Shown: one piece after another, positions 8,785-16,246 of the stretch
How the letters are laid out: each line of letters begins with the position of its first letter
Numbering within the stretch: the first letter of the stretch is position 1
Assembly: GCA_965242905.1 (NCBI GenBank)
Contig: CBDETM010000002.1
Location: forward strand, 2,232,001 to 2,296,000
Reading direction: 5' to 3'
Origin: Bin5 sp965242905
GTDB lineage: Bacteria; Chloroflexota; Anaerolineae; Caldilineales; Caldilineaceae
DNA: 64,000 nt
Made by a program: the position numbers and the translations under genes
The notes under the pieces: model-generated
The model's database searches: none
Seen by the model: only the letters and a program-made list of their open reading frames with translations
What the model was told of the DNA's origin: nothing

Positions 8785-8829
8785 GAGAGAAGCAGGGAAA
8801 GAGAAGCGTTCCCGCTCCCTGCTTCTCTC
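8785..8829 (+). promoter_or_regulatory. Intercistronic hairpin after the binding-protein gene
   Basis: 14-bp perfect stem (GAGAGAAGCAGGGA, 8785-8798, with 8816-8829) and a 17-nt loop, no U-run. A hairpin here would protect or partly terminate the upstream message and let the binding protein exceed the permeases, as in malE-malF spacers. Confidence 0.65.
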
Positions 8830-8859
8830 TCTTCACTACCGCTCAGTTGGAGAACAACG

Positions 8860-9789
8860 ATGGCGACCGGGCAAAAGGCGCAGACAGTTTCCGCTCCCTG
8901 GTCCATATTGCGGCCCAAGGGGAGACGTCACAAGGACCTCTATGTCGCGCTCCTGTTTCTGGCGCCGAGTCTGCTGGGTCTGTTCCTGCTGCAGGTGCTC
9001 CCGATCGGCACGGCGCTGGTGCTGGGTGTTTCCGAGTGGAACATCATCGATCCGATCAAGTTCGTCGGTCTGAGTAATTTCGTCGAAGTTGCCACCGACG
9101 CGACCTTCTACCACACGCTCGAAAACACGCTCTACCTTACGGTCGGTTTGGAGGTGCTCAATACGTTCCTGGGGCTGTGTGCAGCGCTGCTGCTGAAGAA
9201 CGCCATGCGCGGCATCGATCTGTACCGTACGATCTATTTCCTGCCCCTGATCACCACCTGGGCCGCGGTCGCGATCGCGTGGCGCTACATGTACAGCCTG
9301 GAGGGCCCGATCAACGCCCTGCTGGGGCCGTTGGGCATCGACCCGATCCCGTGGCTGTCGCGACCGGAATGGGCCATGCCGGCGGTCATCATCACCATCA
9401 CCTGGAAAACGCTCTCCTGGAAGACGATCATCCTCCTGGCCGGTCTGCAATCGATACCGAATGAGTTTTACGAGGCGTCAAGCATCGACGGCGCTTCGAG
9501 GTGGCAGCAGTTCTGGAAGATCACGCTGCCGTTGCTCTCGCCGGCGATGTTCTTTGCCCTGATCATCGGCATCATCAACACGCTCCAGCTCTTCGATCCG
9601 ATATTCATCATGACCGACGGCGGTCCGGCCGACTCGACCCGGACCTTGAGCTACTACATCTACACGCGCGGTTTCCAGAACTTGCGCATGGGGTACGCGG
9701 CGGCGCTTTCCTGGGTCCTGTTTGCCATCATTCTTCTCTTTACCCTCATTCAATGGGTCTTACAAAAGCGATGGGTCTTCTACCAGTAG
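8860..9789 (+). CDS. ABC sugar transporter permease, MalF/UgpA type
   Basis: 309 aa, about six TM helices: a hydrophobic anchor near 30-50 (LLFLAPSLLGLFLLQVLPIG) and five later ones. The EAA loop that docks on the ATPase is clear near residue 205 (EFYEASSIDGASRWQQFWKI, then TLPLLSP). The ATG at 8860 follows GGAG. It forms the first half of the membrane channel with the next permease, fed by the lipoprotein encoded upstream. The N-terminal cytosolic tail of ~28 residues is usual for this family. Confidence 0.92.
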   Translation: MATGQKAQTVSAPWSILRPKGRRHKDLYVALLFLAPSLLGLFLLQVLPIGTALVLGVSEWNIIDPIKFVGLSNFVEVATDATFYHTLENTLYLTVGLEVLNTFLGLCAALLLKNAMRGIDLYRTIYFLPLITTWAAVAIAWRYMYSLEGPINALLGPLGIDPIPWLSRPEWAMPAVIITITWKTLSWKTIILLAGLQSIPNEFYEASSIDGASRWQQFWKITLPLLSPAMFFALIIGIINTLQLFDPIFIMTDGGPADSTRTLSYYIYTRGFQNLRMGYAAALSWVLFAIILLFTLIQWVLQKRWVFYQ

Positions 9790-9817
9790 GCAGCGTGAAC
9801 AGGCGTGGAGACTTTCA

Positions 9818-10642
9818 ATGAAGCTTAGGCGCAGAGAGACTGTCAGCCTGCAGTTGGTCACTGCCCTGGGTGCGGCAGCGCTGTTGTTCCCGTTCCTGTG
9901 GATGATTTCGGCGTCGCTGCAGACCTTGCAAGAGGTTGAAGCGTTCCCCCCGATCTGGATACCGGAAGTGCCGCAGTGGACCAACTACGTCGAGGCTGTG
10001 GTCAACTACAACATCGGCCGCGCCCTGCTCAACAGCGCCATTGTGACCACCGTGTCCGTCGTCGGCCAGTTGATCGTCTGCTCACTGGGCGCCTATGCCT
10101 TTTCCCGTCTGCGCTTCCCCGGCCGCGACGCCATCTTCCTCCTCTTTCTGGCGACGATGATGATTCCCCACTACGTGACCATCATCCCGTTATACACGAT
10201 GGTCTGGTCGGCCGGGCTGATCGATACCTATACCGCCCTCATCTTTCCCGGCCTTTTCAGCCCGTTCGGCACTTTTCTGCTGCGCCAGTTCTTCAACCAG
10301 ATCCCGATCAGCCTGGATGAAGCGACCCTGATCGACGGCGGCAACCACTGGCATATCTACCTGTACGTGATCATGCCGCTCTCCCGCGCCGGCTTGGGGG
10401 CGCTGGGTATCTTCAGCTTTCTGGGCATCTGGAACACGCTGTTCTGGCCGGTCCTGGTGATCAACTCGAAGGAGCTGTTCACGCTGCCTCTGGCGCTGGC
10501 GATGGCGCAGGGCCAGTTCATTACGCTGATCCATATCCAGATGGCCGGCTCGGTGATAGCCTGTGTGCCGGTCATCGTGGTCTTCCTGATGCTGCAGAAG
10601 CAGTTCATCTCCAGCATCGCGTTGAGCGGGATGAAGCAGTAA
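9818..10642 (+). CDS. ABC sugar transporter permease, MalG/UgpE type
   Basis: 274 aa. The ATG at 9818 is used; the open frame extends to 9722 but that part overlaps the preceding permease and reads as hydrophilic noise. TM1 is LGAAALLFPFLWMISASL; the EAA loop reads SLDEATLIDGGNHWHIYLY then VIMPLSRAGLG. It is the second channel subunit, 28 bp after its partner. A heptamer repeat tract begins right after its stop codon. Confidence 0.92.
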   Translation: MKLRRRETVSLQLVTALGAAALLFPFLWMISASLQTLQEVEAFPPIWIPEVPQWTNYVEAVVNYNIGRALLNSAIVTTVSVVGQLIVCSLGAYAFSRLRFPGRDAIFLLFLATMMIPHYVTIIPLYTMVWSAGLIDTYTALIFPGLFSPFGTFLLRQFFNQIPISLDEATLIDGGNHWHIYLYVIMPLSRAGLGALGIFSFLGIWNTLFWPVLVINSKELFTLPLALAMAQGQFITLIHIQMAGSVIACVPVIVVFLMLQKQFISSIALSGMKQ

Positions 10643-10644
10643 GG

Positions 10645-10678
10645 CAGTTTTTGGTTTTCAGTTTCTAGTTTTTAGTAC
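10645..10678 (+). repeat. Heptamer tract after a stop codon (GTTTTTA type)
   Basis: Reads as GTTTTCA GTTTCTA GTTTTTA GT in 7-bp steps just after the permease stop codon. It belongs to a family found at about ten places in this window. Confidence 0.7.
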
Positions 10679-10752
10679 TTCATGACCGCTTGTTGAGGTG
10701 AGAATCACTGAAAATTAAAAGAGAGAGAACGTCAACACAAAGGAGAGTGGCT

Positions 10753-12108
10753 GTGACAGTTGGAAAGTTGAGCAGAAGGCATTTTCTGCAGGGTTCGGCG
10801 CTGGTGGCGGGCGGCGCGTTTGTGGCGGCGTGCGCTCCCGTGGCAGGGGATACGGGTGCGGCTGCGGCGGACGAAGGCGAATCGATGTCGGAAGAACCGA
10901 TCGAGCTTGTGGCCCAGTATTGGGGTACGCGGCCGGAGTTTATTGAAGACCGTGAGATCCTGGCCCAGCGGATGACGGAGAAGTTCCCGAATGTGACGGC
11001 CAGCCAGAATTCGGTGCCGGGCGGACAGTACGGTGAGAAGGTGCTGACGGCGATCGCGGCCGGGACACCGCCGGACACGATGCAGCTGAACCACAGGTGG
11101 GAGCCGTTTTTCCGCGGCCAGGAAGCGCTGCTGAACGTGATTCCTTTCGCCGACGCGGACGACGAGTTCACTTTCGACGTGTTCTACCCGCGGATCATCG
11201 AACTGGGCACGACCGAAGGCCAGCTGGTTACCGTGCCGCGCGGTTGGAACCCGTTCGTGATCTACTACAACCGGGCGCTCTTCCGCGAGGCCGGCCTGGA
11301 CGATCTGCCCACCTCGTGGGAGAACGATACCTGGAACTGGGACTCATTCCTGGAGACGGCCCAGGCCCTTACTGCGGACTCCGACGGGGACGGCAGGACG
11401 GATGTTTACGGCATGTTCTTCCCCTACTGGTATCCATTTCTGCGGCTCGGCGGCGGAGACGTGCTGTCAGACGACCAGCAGTCTTCCGGTCTTGGCAGCC
11501 CGGAGGCGCTGGCTGCGCTTCAGTGGCTGGCGGATTTGCGGCTGACGCACGGTGTCTCGCCCACGCCGGCGGAGATCGAGGGGCTGGGAAGCGCGCAGGA
11601 CCTGTTTACGGCCGGGCGGGTGGCGATGTTCACGGCCGGCGCGTGGGGGATCGGCGCACTGACGCGCGTTGAGGGGCTGGACTGGGATGTCGGGCCGCTG
11701 CCGCGGGCGGCGGGACAGCCCCCGGTCGGCTATACCCAATATTACGGACACGGCATTCCCAAGGGCACGCAGAGCGCGGACTGGTCTTGGGAGTACCTCA
11801 AGATCATCAGTGACGAGGAAAGCAATATCACGGTGGCGCAGACGATCGGCGACGTGCCGGCGATGCGGCATATTGCCGAAAGCGAACACTTCGCGGGGCT
11901 GCCCAAGCCGCCGACGCGGCAGGTGTTTATCGACAGCGCGCCGCACATGCAGGTCTGGCCCACGATCGCACCGATTACGGAGATCATGTCGAGGGCGATC
12001 ACGCCAGAGTTAAACCTGGCATTTCTGGGGGAGAAGTCGGTTGAGGATGCGGTGGCGGCGGCCGGACCCCAGGTCGACGAGATCCTCGCCGCATTCTGGG
12101 GAAATTAG
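10753..12108 (+). CDS. Second ABC sugar transporter, Tat-exported lipoprotein binding protein
   Basis: 451 aa from the GTG at 10753, which has AAAGGAG eight bases upstream; a GTG at 10747 is too close to it. Tat motif SRRHFLQ, hydrophobic core and lipobox (VAAC) at the N-terminus. The mature protein is a family 1 solute-binding protein with YYNRALFREAGLDDLPTSW, NDTWNWDSFLETA and a C-terminal ELNLAFLGEKSVEDAV segment. It is paralogous to the first binding protein but diverged, implying a different ligand. Two permeases follow. The cargo is likely a glycan fragment, given the sulfatase and glycosidases just downstream. Confidence 0.92.
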   Translation: MTVGKLSRRHFLQGSALVAGGAFVAACAPVAGDTGAAAADEGESMSEEPIELVAQYWGTRPEFIEDREILAQRMTEKFPNVTASQNSVPGGQYGEKVLTAIAAGTPPDTMQLNHRWEPFFRGQEALLNVIPFADADDEFTFDVFYPRIIELGTTEGQLVTVPRGWNPFVIYYNRALFREAGLDDLPTSWENDTWNWDSFLETAQALTADSDGDGRTDVYGMFFPYWYPFLRLGGGDVLSDDQQSSGLGSPEALAALQWLADLRLTHGVSPTPAEIEGLGSAQDLFTAGRVAMFTAGAWGIGALTRVEGLDWDVGPLPRAAGQPPVGYTQYYGHGIPKGTQSADWSWEYLKIISDEESNITVAQTIGDVPAMRHIAESEHFAGLPKPPTRQVFIDSAPHMQVWPTIAPITEIMSRAITPELNLAFLGEKSVEDAVAAAGPQVDEILAAFWGN

Positions 12109-12148
12109 TAGCGGCGGGTTGAGCGCTGCCGTTGCTCGTATGTATCCG

Positions 12149-12180
12149 AAGAGGAGAGGATTGTTTCCTCTCCTCTTTTG
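12149..12180 (+). terminator. Terminator-like hairpin after the second binding protein
   Basis: 12-bp perfect stem (AAGAGGAGAGGA, 12149-12160, with 12166-12177), 5-nt loop, followed by TTG. It probably gives partial termination, so that the binding protein is made in excess over the permeases. Confidence 0.7.
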
Positions 12181-12264
12181 GTTTAGACATACATTGACGG
12201 CTGGCGGCGGGGCGCGCTGCGGGCCGTTATTCGCTGGCCACCAGTTTTCGGAAAGGGAGAGGTG

Positions 12265-13227
12265 ATGCGCAGCAGGCAAGCGCAGGTCGGTCAGGCCGCA
12301 GACGCACTCGGGGCCGGGAAACGGCCGCGTATGAGCGGCATCGCGCGCAAGGAGGCGATCGCGGGCTACATCGCGATTTCACCCTGGCTGCTGGGTTTCC
12401 TCATCTTTCAGCTGGCGCCGATCCTGGCGGCCTTCTATATCAGCTCGACCGAATGGCGCATCCTGTCGGCGCCGGAGTTCATCGGTGTGCGCAACTTCGA
12501 CAAGCTGCTGTTCAAGGATGATCTCTTCTGGGAGAGCATCAAGGTGACAGTCATCTATGTCATCTTCCGCGTGCCGGTCTCGGCGGTACTTTCGCTGGCC
12601 CTGGCGTTGCTGATGAATCAGCAGCTGGCGGGCCGGCGCCTTTTCCGCACGATCTACTACCTGCCGGCGGTCATACCTCTGGTGGCAGTCAGCATGATGT
12701 GGATCTGGATCTTCAACCCGGAATACGGGGTGCTGAACTCTTTCATCCGGCTGTTTGGCGTTGAAGGGCCGCAGTGGATTCATTCCTCGCGCTGGGCGCT
12801 GCCGGCGCTGATTATCATGAGCTTGTGGCAGGTGGGGACCGGCATGGTCATTTTTCTGGCCGGCCTGCAGGGCATCCCGGCCCACCTTTACGAGGCGGCG
12901 ACGATCGACGGCGCCAACACATGGCAGCGGTTTCTGAAGGTCACGTTGCCGATGTTGTCGCCGGTGGTTCTGTTTGCTCTGGTGATGAATGTGATCGGCA
13001 GTTTCCAGATCTTTACGCAGGCCTACATCATGACTGCGGGCGGCCCCGGGAACGCGACCCTTTTTCTTGTTCTTTACATCTACCGCAACGCCTTCGAATG
13101 GTTCCACATGGGCTATGCTTCGGCGCTGGCGTGGGTCCTGTTCGTGGTGGTTCTGGTCATCTCGCTGGCGATGCTGCGTTCGTCGGAACACTGGGTGCAC
13201 TACGAAGGTAGAATCGGAGGCGCTTGA
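12265..13227 (+). CDS. ABC sugar transporter permease, MalF/UgpA type (second system)
   Basis: 320 aa from the ATG at 12265 (GGGAGAGG just upstream; a GTG at 12262 adds one residue). Six TM helices, the first at GYIAISPWLLGFLIFQLAP. EAA loop: HLYEAATIDGANTWQRFLK then VTLPMLSP. It pairs with the next permease, whose start lies 2 bp after this stop codon, so translation is probably coupled. A separate transport system from the one at 7.4-10.6 kb. Confidence 0.92.
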   Translation: MRSRQAQVGQAADALGAGKRPRMSGIARKEAIAGYIAISPWLLGFLIFQLAPILAAFYISSTEWRILSAPEFIGVRNFDKLLFKDDLFWESIKVTVIYVIFRVPVSAVLSLALALLMNQQLAGRRLFRTIYYLPAVIPLVAVSMMWIWIFNPEYGVLNSFIRLFGVEGPQWIHSSRWALPALIIMSLWQVGTGMVIFLAGLQGIPAHLYEAATIDGANTWQRFLKVTLPMLSPVVLFALVMNVIGSFQIFTQAYIMTAGGPGNATLFLVLYIYRNAFEWFHMGYASALAWVLFVVVLVISLAMLRSSEHWVHYEGRIGGA

Positions 13228-13229
13228 GA

Positions 13230-14123
13230 ATGGCCACCGGTCATCCGCCGCGAACGATGAGAAACACGATCGGTTTGCCGTCCAATCGATATCAGCTGTT
13301 GAACTGGACCACCAGGACGCTAATACACCTGCTGGCCCTGGCGGGCGCGGCCGCCTTCCTGGTACCTTTTTTGTGGATGATCTCGACTTCACTGAAGCCG
13401 ATGGAGAAGATCTTCCAGTACCCGCCGCAGTGGATGCCGGACCCGATCCTGTGGCGCAACTATCTCGAGGCGCTGACGGTCATGCCGTTCGGCCTCTACT
13501 TCCGTAATTCAATCTATGTCACGGTGCTGAGCGTGGTGGGGCAGATACTTTCCTCAGCGGTTGTCGCCTATGGCTTTGCCCGCCTGCGCTTTCCGGGGCG
13601 GAATGTCCTCTTTATCATATTGCTGGCGACGATGATGCTGCCCTGGCAGGTGACAATGATCCCGCTCTTCATTCTCTATCGCAGTCTGGACTGGATCAAC
13701 ACCTACTATCCTCTCATCGTCCCCAACTTTCTGGGCGGCAGCCCCTTTTTCATCTTTCTGCTGCGCCAGTTTTTCCTGACCCTGCCGCTGGAGCTGGATG
13801 AGGCGGCCAAACTGGACGGCTGCGGACCGTTTCGGATACTGTGGCAGATCCTGCTGCCGCTGGCGATACCGGGCCTGACGACGGTTGCGATCTTCTCCTT
13901 CTTGTGGAACTGGAACGAGTTTCTGTGGCCGCTGATCGTCTTGAACGACGTCGACAAGTGGACGATTCCGCTGGGGCTGAACGGTTTTCGCGACCAGTAC
14001 GGCACTGACTGGAACCATCTGATGGCGGCCTCGTTTGTGGCCTCGCTGCCGGTCATCATCATCTTTTTCATTTTCCAGGGCTATTTCATTCAGGGGATTG
14101 CCACGACCGGGGCGAAGGGGTAG
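13230..14123 (+). CDS. ABC sugar transporter permease, MalG/UgpE type (second system)
   Basis: 297 aa. The ATG at 13230 is chosen because GGAGG ends 9 bases before it. Six TM helices (the first around LLALAGAAAFLVPFLWMIS) and an EAA loop (LELDEAAKLDGCGPFRILWQ then ILLPLAIPGLT). It completes the second importer; the ATPase subunit is again absent. Heptamer-like CTAGGGG repeats follow its stop codon, then the sulfatase. Confidence 0.92.
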   Translation: MATGHPPRTMRNTIGLPSNRYQLLNWTTRTLIHLLALAGAAAFLVPFLWMISTSLKPMEKIFQYPPQWMPDPILWRNYLEALTVMPFGLYFRNSIYVTVLSVVGQILSSAVVAYGFARLRFPGRNVLFIILLATMMLPWQVTMIPLFILYRSLDWINTYYPLIVPNFLGGSPFFIFLLRQFFLTLPLELDEAAKLDGCGPFRILWQILLPLAIPGLTTVAIFSFLWNWNEFLWPLIVLNDVDKWTIPLGLNGFRDQYGTDWNHLMAASFVASLPVIIIFFIFQGYFIQGIATTGAKG

Positions 14124-14130
14124 GGCGAGG

Positions 14131-14150
14131 AGCTAGGGGCTAGGGGCGAG
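14131..14150 (+). repeat. Heptamer tract (CTAGGGG type)
   Basis: Two to three 7-bp units (GCTAGGG GCTAGGG GC) eight bases after the permease stop codon. Same placement as the other heptamer tracts. Confidence 0.55.
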
Positions 14151-14204
14151 AAACTTCATTCAGTTCCGATTGGTTACTTTTCATAGCTTGTGGGGAGTCT
14201 TTTG

Positions 14205-15671
14205 ATGGCTGCGGAGAATGTTCTTTTTGTATTGACGGACCAGTGGCCGGCATCGGCTTTCAGTTTTTGCGGGGCGGATATCGCTACGCCGAATATCGAC
14301 CGGCTGGCGGCTGCGGGGACGGTCTTCAGCAATGCTCTTACGACCTGCCCGCTGTGTACGCCGGCGCGGGGGACGCTGCTGACGGGGCGCTGGCCGCACG
14401 CGACGGGCATCACCGACAATTACGCGGTGGGGTATTCACAGCAGTTCTCGCCGCCGTTGACGGAGCGCACCTGGATCGACGAGGCGGCGCGGCTGGGCTA
14501 TCACGTCGGCTACTTCGGCAAGTGGCACCTCGGGCCGGTAAACCCGGAGGCGCGCGGGGCTCACCGTTTTGACCCCGATGCAGAGGTGCAGCGCCGGCCC
14601 TACGATCCGGAGACAAGCAGCTTCTCTTACCAGTTCGCCAAGGACAACTACGACCGTCAGACGCAGGGTCTGATCCGGGGCCGCGCGCCGTTCTGGGGCG
14701 ATACGGCGCAGTCCATGGAAGAGTGCCCGCCTTTCCCGGTGATGAAGAACGGCGTCCGCTTCCTCGAAGAGTGGGCTGCAGGCGATCGCAGCAAACCGTT
14801 CTTTCTGACCGTTTCTTCGGCGGAGCCGCATTTCCCGCACCATCTGCCTGAGCCGTATATTGGCATCGCGCAGGAACTCCGAGACAAGGTCGAGCTACCG
14901 GCCAATCTGCGCGATAACTGCGCGGGCAGGCCCTGGTTTCACGCGGTGGCGTGGTGGCCCTGTATGGATACATCGCTGCTGGACGAGGAGGAGTGGCGCA
15001 CGGTCGTGGCCTACTCGCACGCGCACATCATGATGGTCGACGAGGCGATCGGGCGGGTGCTGGATGCGCTGGAACGGCTGGGGTTGCAGGAGTCGACGAC
15101 GGTGGTCTTCGTCGCGGACCACGGCGACATGGAGGGTGCGCACAACCGCTTCGACAAGGGGGCCTATTTCTATGAGGAGGTGTGGCGCATTCCGCTGATC
15201 ATACGCAGGCCCGGCAGCGCGGCGGCAACCCAGGATGCCTTCGTTTCGCTGATCGACGTGGGCGAGACGCTTTTCGGTCTCATCGACGCCGCGGCTACGG
15301 CAGAGCGGCCGCGCGCGGGGCGGGATCTGCTGCCGCTGGTGGGCACGGGAGCGCGGCCCGCTGACTGGCCGCAGACGGCGTACGGTGTCTACAACCTGTA
15401 CAACGGCATGAACTTCGCGGTGCGGGCGATACGGGACGAGCGATACAAGTACGTTTGGAATCCGCAGGCGATCGACGAGCTCTACGACCTGGAGGCTGAC
15501 CCGCATGAGATGGAGAACCTGATCGCAGAGCCAAGGCTGGCAGCCACGAAGGTGGCGCTCCGTCAACAGCTGATGGACTGGCTGGTGGAGATTGGCGACG
15601 ATCTGCCCAGCCGGGCCGAACAGCTGCCGCGTGCGGGCACGATCATGGCGACAGGTAAAGCGGGGCCGTAG
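14205..15671 (+). CDS. Sulfatase (type I, formylglycine-dependent)
   Basis: 488 aa. The ATG at 14205 has GGGGAG seven bases upstream. The signature CTPARGTLLTG places the Cys to be converted to formylglycine at residue 51; metal ligands are visible at the N-terminus (FVLTDQW) and at VFVADHGDMEGAHN, and YFGKWHLG supplies the conserved Lys/His. No signal peptide is seen, so the enzyme would act in the cytoplasm on imported sulfated sugars or sulfate esters, which fits its place after two sugar importers. The formylglycine-generating enzyme must be encoded elsewhere. Sequence style is close to choline-sulfatase/arylsulfatase A relatives; the substrate is not clear. Confidence 0.92.
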   Translation: MAAENVLFVLTDQWPASAFSFCGADIATPNIDRLAAAGTVFSNALTTCPLCTPARGTLLTGRWPHATGITDNYAVGYSQQFSPPLTERTWIDEAARLGYHVGYFGKWHLGPVNPEARGAHRFDPDAEVQRRPYDPETSSFSYQFAKDNYDRQTQGLIRGRAPFWGDTAQSMEECPPFPVMKNGVRFLEEWAAGDRSKPFFLTVSSAEPHFPHHLPEPYIGIAQELRDKVELPANLRDNCAGRPWFHAVAWWPCMDTSLLDEEEWRTVVAYSHAHIMMVDEAIGRVLDALERLGLQESTTVVFVADHGDMEGAHNRFDKGAYFYEEVWRIPLIIRRPGSAAATQDAFVSLIDVGETLFGLIDAAATAERPRAGRDLLPLVGTGARPADWPQTAYGVYNLYNGMNFAVRAIRDERYKYVWNPQAIDELYDLEADPHEMENLIAEPRLAATKVALRQQLMDWLVEIGDDLPSRAEQLPRAGTIMATGKAGP

Positions 15672-15942
15672 GGGTAGTTTCTGATCTTTAGGTAACTGTT
15701 AAGCCATGCTCCGTGTGTGCTGTATGCGGTCTGTCTGGGGGAATGTACCGTGAGTATTTGTGTAGTGGGCTTGTGATGGTCATCGCGGTGAACGTTGGGG
15801 ATGTATGGGAGTGGCCTCGCCTGTCTTGCTCGCGTTTGGCACATTTTCGGAATTTGCCAGTAGGCTGGGGGAAGCGTGGGCCGACACGGGTCGGCAACTT
15901 CGTATTGCCCACACACTCGCTGCGACGCGAGGTTGTAGGAGA
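15672..15942. other. Intergenic, no gene seen
   Basis: No ORF of note. It leads into a GC-rich dispersed repeat and two heptamer tracts before the GH2 gene. Confidence 0.5.
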
Positions 15943-16003
15943 GGGGGCGTTGCGGGGGCGGAGCCCCCGCACAAGGGAGGGCCGAATAGGCCCGACCGCC
16001 CAG
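15943..16003 (+). repeat. GC-rich dispersed repeat, copy 1
   Basis: 61 bp almost identical to 35441-35502 and 49139-49200. It contains two hairpins (GCGGGGGCGGAGCCCCCGC and GGGCCGAATAGGCCC) and complementary ends (GGGCG/CGCCC), so it may be a REP- or MITE-like unit. Confidence 0.85.
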
Positions 16004-16010
16004 AAAAGCA

Positions 16011-16039
16011 GGGGCTAGGGACTAGGGGCCAGGGGTTAG
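16011..16039 (+). repeat. Heptamer tract (GGGGCTA type)
   Basis: Four consecutive 7-bp units: GGGGCTA GGGACTA GGGGCCA GGGGTTA. It lies just after dispersed repeat copy 1. Confidence 0.75.
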
Positions 16040-16142
16040 TGAAAGCAGCGATTGATAGGCGATAGGTTTGATAAGGATTGAAAAGCACTTTTCGCCGTGC
16101 TGAATTGTAAGCGCCTTTGGGCAAGGACTTAGCAGTCACGTT

Positions 16143-16166
16143 ATTAGAGGTTAGTTTTTAGTTTTG
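16143..16166 (+). repeat. Heptamer tract (GTTTTTA type)
   Basis: GGTTA GTTTTTA GTTTTGG in 7-bp phase, about 80 bp before the GH2 start codon. This tract is not next to a stop codon. Confidence 0.5.
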
Positions 16167-16246
16167 GTGACCCCTTGCTGTCAGGTGAACACCAGTTGCT
16201 GAAGACAGGGATCCGAAAGTCAAATTCAACAGGGAACAGGACACAC